From the NCBI RefSeq assembly GCF_004116465.1, contig NZ_PDJV01000022.1, positions 1 to 43,904 on the forward strand: a stretch of 43,904 bases of DNA. Reading direction: 5' to 3'. Under the pieces are notes generated by a model, which saw only the letters and a program-made list of their open reading frames with translations, was not told the origin of the DNA and searched no databases. This document shows, piece by piece, positions 1 to 8,629 of the stretch. The position numbers were made by a program, and so were the translations under genes. Position 1 is the first letter of the stretch. Each line of letters begins with the position of its first letter. The DNA is from Arcobacter sp. F2176. GTDB lineage: Bacteria; Campylobacterota; Campylobacteria; Campylobacterales; Arcobacteraceae.

Positions 1-120
1 GATTTTACTAGCTGCTTCATATCCATCTGTACAGTTTTCTACAAAAAAACCTCTATTTTCTAGTGAGAGTTTTATGATTTTATTAAGTGAATAGTCATCT
101 TCTAGTAAAAATATTTTCAT
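1..120 (-). CDS. Response regulator, OmpR-type receiver (partial, N-terminus only)
   Basis: Reading the minus strand from the ATG at 120-118 gives MKIFLLEDDYSLNKIIKLSL followed by the rest of a receiver start; the gene runs off the left edge after about 40 residues. The E-D-D acidic cluster after the first beta strand and the L-N-K-I-I pattern are typical of OmpR/PhoB-class regulators of Campylobacterota. Its ATG lies one base past the stop of the upstream kinase (122-1165), so the two are co-transcribed and probably form one phosphorelay. The DNA-binding domain is outside the window, so the OmpR class is inferred from the receiver only. It is the best candidate to bind the 11-bp tandem repeats in front of urtA and ureD. 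Confidence 0.8.
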   Translation of the reverse strand, partial: MKIFLLEDDYSLNKIIKLSLENRGFFVENCTDGYEAASKI

Positions 121-121
121 T

Positions 122-1165
122 TTAAGAGCCTTTATTTATAAGGTTTTTTGGAAATATATATCTAAATGTTGTAAATTCATTTGAAAGTATTTCTATGTTT
201 ATATCATAATTTTCACAAATTGACTTTACGATATTTAGTCCTAGTCCAAGACCTATGTTTTTTACTTTTTCTTGATAATATTTTTCAAAAATTAAAGAGG
301 TATCTTGTATTTTTATTCCTTCATTTATTACTTCTACTTGATAGTTTTTGAGAGCAATTACTACTGTTGTATTTTCAAATGAGTATTTTATGGCATTTGA
401 AAGTGTATTATCAATTATTCTCTCGAACTCATATTCATCTATTGAAATTTCAAATTCATCACTTATCTCTAAGTCCAAAATGATATTTTTTGTTTTTGCA
501 ATCTCATCAAAAAAGATTATTCTTGAAGATAAAAAGTTTACAAGATTTATCACTTTTATTTGTTTTTGCATAGTTTGTTTTTTTGTTAAATAGTAAAGGT
601 CATTATAAATAGAAGAGAGAGATTTTGATGAAGCTTTTATGGCTTCAAATTGTTCTTTTGGTCCTAATTGTCGCTCCAAATTATCTACATTTAGTGAAAT
701 AATACTAAGTGGAGTATTCATCTCATGGATTATTTTTTTTAAGAAAAAATCTTGTTGTTGAAGAAGGCTTAAAATAGTTTGATTATTTTCAAAAATCTTA
801 AGTTGAGTCTTTATTCTAGCAAGTACTTCTTCCTTTTCAAAGGGTTTAGTAATATAATCAACTCCACCTTGTTCGAAAGCTTTTACTTTTATTTCTATAT
901 CATCAATGGCACTTATGAAAATAATAGGAATATCTTTTAATTTATCCTTTTCTTTAAATAATTTACAAACTTCAAAGCCATCAATATTTGGCATTTTAAT
1001 ATCAAGTAAGATTAAATCAGGAGGATAACTTTCTGACGAAGTTAAAGCAAAACTAGGATCAGTAGTGGCTCTAATATTATAATCATAAACTTTTAGTATG
1101 CTATTTAGATAATGAAGATTTTCATTTTTATCATCTATGATTAATATTGTATATTTTTTATGCAT
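122..1165 (-). CDS. Receiver-first hybrid histidine kinase
   Basis: A 347-residue cytoplasmic protein with the receiver domain in front of the kinase. Receiver: I-I-D-D acidic pair near residue 10, phospho-acceptor Asp near 55 (LLDIKMPNIDG), conserved Lys near 107 (TKPF). Kinase: H box I-I-H-E-M-N-T-P-L-S with His near 147, N box N-T-L-S-N-A-I-K-Y-S, and G box G-L-G-L-G-L-N-I. There is no membrane segment, so it probably takes phosphate from another kinase, such as the divergent membrane-bound hybrid kinase at 1241, and hands it to the OmpR-type regulator downstream. The start is the ATG at 1165 behind GAGAT; a TTG one codon upstream is also possible. Role in urea control is inferred from position. 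Confidence 0.85.
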   Translation of the reverse strand: MHKKYTILIIDDKNENLHYLNSILKVYDYNIRATTDPSFALTSSESYPPDLILLDIKMPNIDGFEVCKLFKEKDKLKDIPIIFISAIDDIEIKVKAFEQGGVDYITKPFEKEEVLARIKTQLKIFENNQTILSLLQQQDFFLKKIIHEMNTPLSIISLNVDNLERQLGPKEQFEAIKASSKSLSSIYNDLYYLTKKQTMQKQIKVINLVNFLSSRIIFFDEIAKTKNIILDLEISDEFEISIDEYEFERIIDNTLSNAIKYSFENTTVVIALKNYQVEVINEGIKIQDTSLIFEKYYQEKVKNIGLGLGLNIVKSICENYDINIEILSNEFTTFRYIFPKNLINKGS

Positions 1166-1240
1166 CAATTATCTCATTTTATATTGCTTTGTTGATAAGA
1201 TTATAGAGTAAAAGATATAAAATCAAAATGAGGCACCTCC

Positions 1241-3538
1241 TTGAATCTAAAAAAACTCTTTATGTTACTTTTTATATTAAATACTATTTCTTTTATTAGT
1301 GTTGCAGTTGTCATAAATAAATACCAAAACTCTACAGTAAAACTAGAAAATGCCTATCAACTACAATACAAATCACTTATCCTTGCCCATGAGCTAAGAC
1401 AAAGTAGTGATGACCTGACAAGGATGGCAAGAACTTATGTGATTACTGGAAATCCATTATTTGAAGAACAATATAAAACAGTATTGGATATAAGGAATGG
1501 GAAAAAGAATAGACCCAAAAGATATAATGGAATATTTTGGGATTTTTATACTTTAGATGGTACAAAGCCTATTTTAGATGGTGAAAAAGTTCCTTTAAGA
1601 GATCTTATGAAAAGGGCAAACTTCCCAGATGAAGAGTTAAATTTACTTTTTGCTTCACAAAATGAATCGGATGATTTAACAAACCTTGAACACAAAGCCA
1701 TGAATGCAGTTAAAGGAATCTTTGAAGATGAAAATGGAAATTTTACTATAAAAGGAAAACCTGATTTTAAACTAGCAAGGGAACTTATGCACTCAGATGA
1801 GTATCACAAAGCAAAAATAAGAATTATGCAACCTTTGGATAACTTCTATAAAGCCTTTGAAAAAAGAACCCAAGAAAGAGTAAATGATGAGAGAAAGACC
1901 GTAAAACAACAAGAGTTTTATGTAAATGTGATAGTTCTTTTTTCAGTTATTTTTTTCTTGATGTCATTTTTTATAATTTTATTTAGAATCATTTACCCAA
2001 TAGATTTATTAAGAGTTGCCATGTTAAAACTTTCATCAAATGATATGAGTGTGGAGTTGGATAAGAACAAGTATGATGATGAAGTGGGCGACATGATAGG
2101 TTCTGTTTCTATTTTCAAAGAAAATACTAAAAAACTAATAGAGAGTGAACACCAAATCAAACTTGCCATGGAAGAAGCAAAAAGTGCAAATAAAGCAAAA
2201 TCTATATTTCTAGCAAGAATGAGTCATGAACTTCGAACTCCCCTAAATGCTATACTTGGATTTTCAAATATTTTAAAAAAATCTATGAATGCTACACAAG
2301 AAGAAAAAAACAATTTAAATATAATCAAAAGAAGTGGAGAACATCTTTTAAATATCATAAATGAAATTTTAGAATTATCAAAAATCGAAGCTGGAAAAAT
2401 AGAAATTATTCCAAAAGTTTTTAATCTAAAAGAGTTAATAGAAGATATTAATTCAATTTTTGCCTTTAGATGTAAAGAAAAGGGCTTGGAGTTTAAAATT
2501 GTTTTAGATGATAATCTACCTGAAGTTGTAAAAATGGATGATTTAAGACTTCGGCAAATACTTATAAATCTCTTAAGTAATAGTTTGAAATTTACAAATG
2601 AAGGTGAAATATCACTATATTTATATGAAAAGAGCCAAAAACTATTTTTTGAAATAAAAGATAGTGGAATAGGTATTGATAATAAAGATTTAAAAAGAAT
2701 ATTTAAACCCTTTGAGCAAATTAAACATGAAGATTATAATAAAAATGGAACAGGATTGGGACTATCTATTACAAAAGAGTTAGTAACTTTAATGAATGGT
2801 TCTATTTATGCAAAAAGTAAAGTTAATCTTGGAACAGAGTTTTATTTTAGTGTTGATTATAAAAATGCAAATAGTAGTGATATTGATGCTCAGTTAAAAT
2901 TAAAAGATATTATAGGAATAGAAAAGAATAAAAATAAAAAAACTATTCTTGTAGTTGATGATATTGAAGTAAATAGAAATCTATTAACACAAATATTAAC
3001 TTCCCATGGCTTTGAAGTATTTCAAGCAAGTAGTGGATATGAGGCCATTGAACTTTTTGAAAAGCAAGAGTTTAATCTTATTTTTATGGATATAAAAATG
3101 AGTGGCTTAGATGGCTTAGAAACTATAAAGCTTATAAGAAAAGATGAAAAAGACAAAAATATACCAATAGTTGCAGTATCTGCAAATGTATTTAATGAAG
3201 ATAAAGAAATAGCAATACAAAGTGGAGCAGATGGATTTTTAGCAAAACCAGTTGATGAAAAAGAGTTATTAATTATTTTGGCAAAGTATTTTAATTTGAA
3301 ATTAAAATATTTAGAAAATAATGAAGAAAAAGCTGATATTTTTGAAAGAATATCAAAACTTGATAAAAAGTTTTTTATAAAACTAAATGAATTCGCTTTA
3401 TTAATGGACTCTTCTAGTATTGAGCAGTTTTTAGAAAATAGTGATATTGAAAATGATTTAAAACTATATTTAAAAGAACTTGTGGAAAACTTCAAATATA
3501 AAGAGATAAGTGAAATCTGTATAAAAAATATACAGTAA
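1241..3538 (+). CDS. Membrane-bound hybrid sensor histidine kinase, probable urea-system sensor
   Basis: A 765-residue sensor kinase. Transmembrane segment at about 7-26, a periplasmic domain at 27-225, a second membrane segment at 228-251, then a HAMP-like linker, HisKA with His329 (S-H-E-L-R-T-P-L-N), HATPase (N-L-L-S-N-S-L-K; G-T-G-L-G-L), a receiver with Asp617 (FMDIKMSGLDG) and Lys669, and a tail of about 80 residues without recognised motifs. The periplasmic part (L-A-H-E-L-R-Q-S-S-D-D-L-T-R-M-A-R-T-Y near residue 50, then D-L-M-K-R-A-N-F) resembles a sensor module I recall from other proteobacterial hybrid kinases; its ligand is unknown to me. The start is TTG at 1241, since the nearby ATG at 1228 is out of frame. 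It lies 93 bp before urtA and divergent from the other two-component genes, so sensing urea or a nitrogen cue is likely but inferred. Confidence 0.85.
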   Translation: MNLKKLFMLLFILNTISFISVAVVINKYQNSTVKLENAYQLQYKSLILAHELRQSSDDLTRMARTYVITGNPLFEEQYKTVLDIRNGKKNRPKRYNGIFWDFYTLDGTKPILDGEKVPLRDLMKRANFPDEELNLLFASQNESDDLTNLEHKAMNAVKGIFEDENGNFTIKGKPDFKLARELMHSDEYHKAKIRIMQPLDNFYKAFEKRTQERVNDERKTVKQQEFYVNVIVLFSVIFFLMSFFIILFRIIYPIDLLRVAMLKLSSNDMSVELDKNKYDDEVGDMIGSVSIFKENTKKLIESEHQIKLAMEEAKSANKAKSIFLARMSHELRTPLNAILGFSNILKKSMNATQEEKNNLNIIKRSGEHLLNIINEILELSKIEAGKIEIIPKVFNLKELIEDINSIFAFRCKEKGLEFKIVLDDNLPEVVKMDDLRLRQILINLLSNSLKFTNEGEISLYLYEKSQKLFFEIKDSGIGIDNKDLKRIFKPFEQIKHEDYNKNGTGLGLSITKELVTLMNGSIYAKSKVNLGTEFYFSVDYKNANSSDIDAQLKLKDIIGIEKNKNKKTILVVDDIEVNRNLLTQILTSHGFEVFQASSGYEAIELFEKQEFNLIFMDIKMSGLDGLETIKLIRKDEKDKNIPIVAVSANVFNEDKEIAIQSGADGFLAKPVDEKELLIILAKYFNLKLKYLENNEEKADIFERISKLDKKFFIKLNEFALLMDSSSIEQFLENSDIENDLKLYLKELVENFKYKEISEICIKNIQ

Positions 3539-3557
3539 ACTTTTTAACTTTACAAAA

Positions 3558-3591
3558 AAACAACACTTAAACAACACTTCTATTTTATACT
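3558..3591 (+). promoter_or_regulatory. Tandem 11-bp operator and -10 box in front of urtA
   Basis: Two perfect, abutting copies of AAACAACACTT occupy 3558-3568 and 3569-3579. A -10 box TATACT follows at 3586-3591, six bases after the second copy. An 11-bp period and replacement of the -35 region are the layout of PhoB/OmpR-class activator sites. There is no good TTGACA at the usual distance. A near-identical pair lies before ureD at 11089-11110. Confidence 0.7.
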
Positions 3592-3631
3592 TCCCTTAGT
3601 AGTCAAAGAGACTAAATCTAAAGGAGAATAA

Positions 3632-4909
3632 ATGAAAAGTAGATTCACAAAAGTTTTAGCTGCATCAGCAATTGTAACTATGAGTATGATGGCTCAAGCT
3701 GCTGATACAATCAAAGTTGGTGTTTTACACTCACTATCTGGAACAATGGCGATTTCAGAAACAACTTTAAAAGATACAGTTTTAATGCTTATTGATGAGC
3801 AAAATAAAAAAGGTGGTTTATTAGGTAAAAAAATAGAACCAGTTGTAGTTGACCCTGCATCAAACTGGCCACTGTTTGCTGAAAAGATGAGAGGACTTTT
3901 AACTAAAGATAAAGTTGATGTTACATTTGGTTGTTGGACATCAGTTTCTAGAAAATCAGTTCTTCCAGTTGTTGAAGAGTTAAATGGTTTACTTTTTTAT
4001 CCTGTTCAATATGAGGGTGAAGAGTCTAGCAAAAATGTATTTTATACAGGTGCTGCGCCTAACCAACAAGCAATTCCTGCAGTTGATTATCTTATGAACG
4101 ATATGGGTGTTAAAAGATGGGTTTTAGCTGGTACTGATTATGTATATCCAAGAACTACAAATAAAATCTTAGAAGCATACTTAAAATCAAAAGGTGTTAA
4201 ATCATCTGATATTATGATTAACTATACTCCATTTGGACACTCTGATTGGCAAAGTATTGTAAGTGAAATCAAAAAATTCGGAAGCGCTGGTAAAAAAACT
4301 GCTGTTGTATCTACAATCAATGGTGATGCAAATGTTCCTTTTTATAAAGAATTAGGTAACCAAGGTATTACATCTTCATCTATTCCAGTTATTGCATTCT
4401 CTGTTGGAGAAGAAGAGCTATCAGGACTTGATACTAAACCTTTAGTTGGTCATTTAGCTGCATGGAATTATTTTGAAAGTGTTTCTACTCCAGAAAATGA
4501 CAAATTTATTTCAACTTGGCATAAATATATTAAAGATGATAAAAGAGTTACAAATGACCCAATGGAAGCTACTTACATCGGATTTAATTTATGGGTAAAA
4601 GCTGTTGAAAAAGCTGGAACTACAAATGTTGATAAAGTAAGAGAGGCAATCGTTGGATTATCTGTTCCAAATCTTACTGGTGGAACTGCAACTATGCTTA
4701 AAAATCACCATATTACAAAACCTGTTTTAATCGGTGAGATTCAAGAAGATGGCCAATTTGAAACTGTATGGCAAACTGAAAAAGAAGTTCCAGGTGATGC
4801 TTGGTCAAACTACTTACCAGGAAGTAAAGACTTAATCTCAGATTGGACTAAACCAATCAATTGTGGAAACTATAACACTAAAACTAAAAAGTGTATGGGT
4901 GCTAACTAA
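3632..4909 (+). CDS. urtA: Urea ABC transporter, periplasmic urea-binding protein UrtA
   Basis: A 425-residue periplasmic solute-binding protein of the branched-chain amino acid/amide family that captures urea for the UrtBCDE permease. An N-terminal signal peptide (MKSRFTKV, hydrophobic stretch, cleavage near A-Q-A-A at 22-25) is followed by K-V-G-V-L-H-S-L-S-G-T-M-A. Stretches typical of UrtA are present: F-G-C-W-T-S-V-S-R-K-S-V-L-P, P-V-Q-Y-E-G-E-E-S-S, and the C-terminal A-W-S-N-Y-L-P-G. Length matches the family. The ATG follows AAGGAG at a good distance. It is the first gene of the transporter operon and is separated from urtB by a strong hairpin, which should make this protein more abundant than the membrane parts. 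The tandem operator just upstream is the likely control point. Confidence 0.95.
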   Translation: MKSRFTKVLAASAIVTMSMMAQAADTIKVGVLHSLSGTMAISETTLKDTVLMLIDEQNKKGGLLGKKIEPVVVDPASNWPLFAEKMRGLLTKDKVDVTFGCWTSVSRKSVLPVVEELNGLLFYPVQYEGEESSKNVFYTGAAPNQQAIPAVDYLMNDMGVKRWVLAGTDYVYPRTTNKILEAYLKSKGVKSSDIMINYTPFGHSDWQSIVSEIKKFGSAGKKTAVVSTINGDANVPFYKELGNQGITSSSIPVIAFSVGEEELSGLDTKPLVGHLAAWNYFESVSTPENDKFISTWHKYIKDDKRVTNDPMEATYIGFNLWVKAVEKAGTTNVDKVREAIVGLSVPNLTGGTATMLKNHHITKPVLIGEIQEDGQFETVWQTEKEVPGDAWSNYLPGSKDLISDWTKPINCGNYNTKTKKCMGAN

Positions 4910-4917
4910 CAAAATTA

Positions 4918-4944
4918 AAATATGAGAGTTCAACTCTCATATTT
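4918..4944 (+). terminator. Hairpin between urtA and urtB (partial terminator)
   Basis: Arms of 13 bases (AAATATGAGAGTT and its exact complement) meet at a single base, and TTTCTTTGCTCT follows. This is an intrinsic-terminator-like stem inside the operon. Such stems after a solute-binding gene usually lower expression of the downstream permease genes relative to the binding protein. Confidence 0.75.
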
Positions 4945-4975
4945 CTTTGCTCTACATAATAAATGAAAGGTAATC

Positions 4976-6571
4976 ATGAAAATCTTAAAAATAATATTGC
5001 TTAATTTATTAATTTTATCTTCACTAATTGCTTCAGATCTTCAAAGTGATTCACAAGAACTTTTGACAAATAGTTATTCTAAAAAAGAAATAGTTATATT
5101 AGATTTAACTAAAAAGTATAAAAGTGAAAAAAAGTTTGAGTACTTATTACAAAAACTTTTAGCAGGAGATTTATATTATACAAAAAGTGATAAACAAATT
5201 GTATTTTTAAAAGAGAAAAAAGAGAATAACTATCATACAGTTGATGTTTTTTCTGGCGAGAAGTTAAGTGAAGCTTCAAAATATGATTTTAAAAAAGTTA
5301 AAATCAATAATAAATTAAGAAATATTATAAAAGCATCTTTGGCAAAAATAAATCTTTTTTCTACTGATGAAGATAAAAGATTAAATTCTGCTAAAAATTT
5401 ATTAAAAAACCTAAAACTTGATGATAAGGAGATTATCATTGAGGCTTTACAAAGTGAAAAATCCTCAAATATTAGAGATATTTTAGATGAGGCAAATACT
5501 ATTTTAATTGCTCAATATGGAACTGCTGAAGAAAAATATAAAGCTGTAGATAAACTTGGAGGTTTTATTTCATCTAAAACTCTTGCAACACTAAAAGATG
5601 TACTTAATAATAGTGAAGATGAAAAACTAAAAACAATAGCTGAATCTTCACTTGATATAGTTGAGATAAAAAAGAGTATTTATTCATTTATCGAAACTGC
5701 ATTTTTTGGACTTAGTATGGGTTCTGTTTTACTTTTAGCAGCTATTGGCTTAGCAATTACCTTTGGTGTTATGAAAGTAATCAATATGGCGCATGGTGAA
5801 CTTATTATGATAGGTGCTTATACCACATATACGATTCAACAACTTTTCCCAAATCTCATTGAATACTCTGTGATTATCGCAATTCCTGCTGCTTTTATAG
5901 TAAGTGGAATTGTGGGAATCATAATAGAAAGATTGGTGATAAGACATCTTTATGGAAGACCTCTTGAAACACTACTTGCAACTTTTGGGGTAAGTTTGAT
6001 TTTACAACAGTTAGTGCGAACAATATATTCACCACTTAATCAAGAAGTAAAAACTCCTTCATGGATGAGTGGAGCTTGGGAAGTAAATAGTTCACTGTTT
6101 CTTACATACAATAGATTATATATCGTGATATTTTCTGTAATGGTATTTTTAGCGATTTTGTATGTTATGAAAAAGACTTCTTTAGGGTTAAAAGTAAGAG
6201 CTGTTTCACAAAATAGACCAATTGCAAGAGCTATGGGTATAAAATCAAGTTTTATAGATGCAGCTACTTTTGGAATAGGTTCAGGAATAGCAGGAGTTGC
6301 AGGGGTTGCCCTATCTCAACTTACAAATGTGGGACCAAATCTAGGACAAGCTTATATTGTGGATAGTTTTATGGTTGTTGTATTTGGTGGAGTTGGAAAT
6401 CTATGGGGAACTTTAATAGCAGCCCTTACTTTAGGTGAAATTAACAAGTTTATTGAGCCAATTTCAGGAGCAGTGTTAGCAAAAGTTATTATCTTAGTAT
6501 TTATTATTTTATTTATACAAAAAAGACCTAGAGGATTATTTCCTCAAAAAGGTCGAGATGCACAGGATTAA
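4976..6571 (+). CDS. urtB: Urea ABC transporter permease UrtB
   Basis: A 531-residue inner-membrane permease subunit of the LivH type. It has a signal-like N-terminus (residues 1-20), then a roughly 210-residue lysine- and glutamate-rich region predicted outside the membrane, then the permease part from about residue 235 (S-M-G-S-V-L-L-L-A-A-I-G-L-A-I-T-F-G, V-I-N-M-A-H-G-E-L-I-M-I-G-A-Y). The long extracytoplasmic extension in front of the permease is normal for UrtB and separates it from LivH. The ATG follows AAAGG. The stop overlaps the longest possible reading of urtC. Downstream of the urtA hairpin, it starts the urtBCD run. Confidence 0.94.
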   Translation: MKILKIILLNLLILSSLIASDLQSDSQELLTNSYSKKEIVILDLTKKYKSEKKFEYLLQKLLAGDLYYTKSDKQIVFLKEKKENNYHTVDVFSGEKLSEASKYDFKKVKINNKLRNIIKASLAKINLFSTDEDKRLNSAKNLLKNLKLDDKEIIIEALQSEKSSNIRDILDEANTILIAQYGTAEEKYKAVDKLGGFISSKTLATLKDVLNNSEDEKLKTIAESSLDIVEIKKSIYSFIETAFFGLSMGSVLLLAAIGLAITFGVMKVINMAHGELIMIGAYTTYTIQQLFPNLIEYSVIIAIPAAFIVSGIVGIIIERLVIRHLYGRPLETLLATFGVSLILQQLVRTIYSPLNQEVKTPSWMSGAWEVNSSLFLTYNRLYIVIFSVMVFLAILYVMKKTSLGLKVRAVSQNRPIARAMGIKSSFIDAATFGIGSGIAGVAGVALSQLTNVGPNLGQAYIVDSFMVVVFGGVGNLWGTLIAALTLGEINKFIEPISGAVLAKVIILVFIILFIQKRPRGLFPQKGRDAQD

Positions 6572-6581
6572 GGGGAAAATG

Positions 6582-7721
6582 ATGAAACAAAGTGAAATCC
6601 TGCTTGCAGGTAAAAATAAATCAATAATTTTTAAAATTTTGGAAAATGACAAAGGTGGGAAGATAGTTTTATCAACTCTTGCAGTTGTAGTATTTGTAGT
6701 ATCATTTTGTAATTTATTTGTACCAAGTAGTTCAGCATTTTATATCTCAACTTTTACAGTTACGATTTTAGGTAAATATTTAGCATTTGCTCTTTTAGCA
6801 CTTGCATTAGATTTAGTGTGGGGATATTTAGGGGTTTTAAGCCTTGGTCATGGAGCATTTTTTGCCCTTGGTGGATATGGGTTTGCTATGTATCTTATGC
6901 GTCAAATAGGTGATAGAGGAGTTTATGGGAATCCTGATTTACCAGATTTTATGGTATTTATGAACTTAAAAGAGTTACCATGGTTTTGGTATGGATTTGA
7001 TAATCCTTTGTTTACTTTTATAATGATTATGCTCGTACCTGCAATCTTAGCTTTTGTTTTTGGCTGGTTTGCTTTTAAATCAAGAGTTACAGGAGTTTAT
7101 CTTTCAATCATAACTCAAGCAATGACTTATGCACTTATGTTAGCATTTTTTAGAAATGATATGGGCTTTGGTGGAAATAATGGGTTGACAGATTTTAAAG
7201 ATATTTTAGGATTTGATTTACAAGCGGATACGACAAGAGTAGGACTTCTTATAATTACTTTTTTAGCTTTGACTTTGGGATATTTGATTTGTAGATTTAT
7301 TATCAACTCAAGATTAGGTCGTGTAATTATATCTATTAGAGATGAAGAGAGTAGGGTGAGATTTATTGGATATAAAGTTGAACAATACAAAGTATTTATA
7401 TTTGTAGTTTCAGCAATACTTGCAGGAATAGCAGGAGCACTTTATGTTCCACAAGTGGGCATCATAAATCCAGGAGTTTTCTCACCACTATTTTCTATTG
7501 AACTTGTTATTTGGGTAGCAATAGGTGGAAGAGGAACTTTATATGGTGCAATCATTGGAGCAATTATTGTAAATTTTGCAAGTACATATTTTACCTCTGC
7601 ACTTCCAGAAGTTTGGTTATATGCTTTAGGTGGATTGTTTGTGCTTGTAACTTTATATCTTCCACAAGGTGTAGTTGGACTTATAAGTAAAATCAATGGA
7701 AAACTTGGAAAGGCTAAATAA
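6582..7721 (+). CDS. urtC: Urea ABC transporter permease UrtC
   Basis: The second membrane subunit, LivM type, 379 residues from the chosen start. Several membrane segments are visible. Family motifs include D-L-V-W-G-Y-L-G-V-L-S-L-G-H-G-A-F-F-A-L-G-G-Y and, near the C-terminus, I-W-V-A-I-G-G-R-G-T-L-Y-G-A. An in-frame ATG at 6558 would overlap urtB, but the AGGGG at 6571-6575 sits 6 bases before the ATG at 6582 (3 before the one at 6579), so 6582 is preferred. The last base of its stop codon is the first base of urtD's ATG, indicating translational coupling. Confidence 0.94.
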   Translation: MKQSEILLAGKNKSIIFKILENDKGGKIVLSTLAVVVFVVSFCNLFVPSSSAFYISTFTVTILGKYLAFALLALALDLVWGYLGVLSLGHGAFFALGGYGFAMYLMRQIGDRGVYGNPDLPDFMVFMNLKELPWFWYGFDNPLFTFIMIMLVPAILAFVFGWFAFKSRVTGVYLSIITQAMTYALMLAFFRNDMGFGGNNGLTDFKDILGFDLQADTTRVGLLIITFLALTLGYLICRFIINSRLGRVIISIRDEESRVRFIGYKVEQYKVFIFVVSAILAGIAGALYVPQVGIINPGVFSPLFSIELVIWVAIGGRGTLYGAIIGAIIVNFASTYFTSALPEVWLYALGGLFVLVTLYLPQGVVGLISKINGKLGKAK

Positions 7722-8509
7722 TGAATCTATTAAGACATGAAAATGAACAAAATATTGGTAATCTTAAAATTGGAGATAGAATATTATTAGTTGATGGCGT
7801 TAGTGTTAGTTTTGATGGATTTAAAGCCTTAAATAACTTAAGTTTTTCCATAAACTATGGGGAACTTAGATGTATCATTGGAGCCAATGGTGCAGGAAAA
7901 TCTACTATGATGGATGTGGTTACAGGAAAAACTAGACCTGATGAGGGAGAAGTTGTATTTGGTAATGCCGTAAATTTATTAGAACTAGATGAACCAACAA
8001 TTTCTGAAATAGGTATTGGGAGAAAATTCCAAAAACCAACAGTATTTCAAAATCATTCAGTTTTCGAAAATTTAGAGTTAGCAATGAAAGATGATAAAAG
8101 ATTTTTTAAAACACTTTTTTCGAAACTAGGAAGTGAGCAAAAAGACAAAATAGAAGAGACTATGAAATTAATTGGTCTAAAAGAGCTTTACAATATGGAT
8201 GCTGGTATTTTATCTCACGGTCAAAAACAGTGGCTTGAAATAGGTATGCTTATCATGCAAGAGCCAAAGTTACTTCTAGTAGATGAACCCGTTGCAGGAA
8301 TGACACCACAAGAGGTGGACAAAACAGCAGAGATTTTGACAAGTTTATCAAAAGAAAATGCTGTAGTTGTGGTTGAACATGATATGGAGTTTATACGAAG
8401 TATCGCTTCAAAAGTAACTGTGCTACATGAGGGTTCTGTTTTGGCAGAAGGTAATATGGATGCGATACAGAACAATGAAAAAGTGCGAAAAGTATATTTA
8501 GGAGAATAA
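7721..8509 (+). CDS. urtD: Urea ABC transporter ATP-binding protein UrtD
   Basis: A 262-residue ATPase of the LivG type. Walker A is G-A-N-G-A-G-K-S-T near residue 56, the signature L-S-H-G-Q-K-Q-W-L-E is near 167, and Walker B is L-L-L-V-D-E-P-V-A-G near 185, followed by the switch His in V-V-V-E-H-D-M-E-F. L-S-H-G-Q in place of L-S-G-G-Q is usual in UrtD. The ATG overlaps the urtC stop by one base. A long hairpin element follows immediately after its stop. Confidence 0.94.
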   Translation: MNLLRHENEQNIGNLKIGDRILLVDGVSVSFDGFKALNNLSFSINYGELRCIIGANGAGKSTMMDVVTGKTRPDEGEVVFGNAVNLLELDEPTISEIGIGRKFQKPTVFQNHSVFENLELAMKDDKRFFKTLFSKLGSEQKDKIEETMKLIGLKELYNMDAGILSHGQKQWLEIGMLIMQEPKLLLVDEPVAGMTPQEVDKTAEILTSLSKENAVVVVEHDMEFIRSIASKVTVLHEGSVLAEGNMDAIQNNEKVRKVYLGE

Positions 8510-8612
8510 AAATTCAAATTATGCCACTATTACGGCGTTGAAAACTTTTGATTTACTTATAGTAAACCTTCAAGTTTCCGCCTTGTACTAGCAACATACT
8601 TTGAATTTTTTT
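8508..8612. repeat. Long imperfect palindromic element between urtD and urtE
   Basis: Almost the whole 120-bp gap between urtD and urtE folds on itself. The outer arms AAAAATTCAAA (8508-8518) and TTTGAATTTTT (8600-8610) are complementary. Inner complementary blocks TATG/CATA, CTA/TAG, GGCG/CGCC and ACTT/AAGT continue the stem to an apical TTTACTTATAGTAAA. Total length is about 100 bases. The shape suggests a small non-autonomous palindromic repeat (MITE/REP-like) or a structured mRNA segment rather than a simple terminator. A genome search was not possible here. Confidence 0.7.
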
Positions 8613-8629
8613 TAATTGAAGGGAAACAG

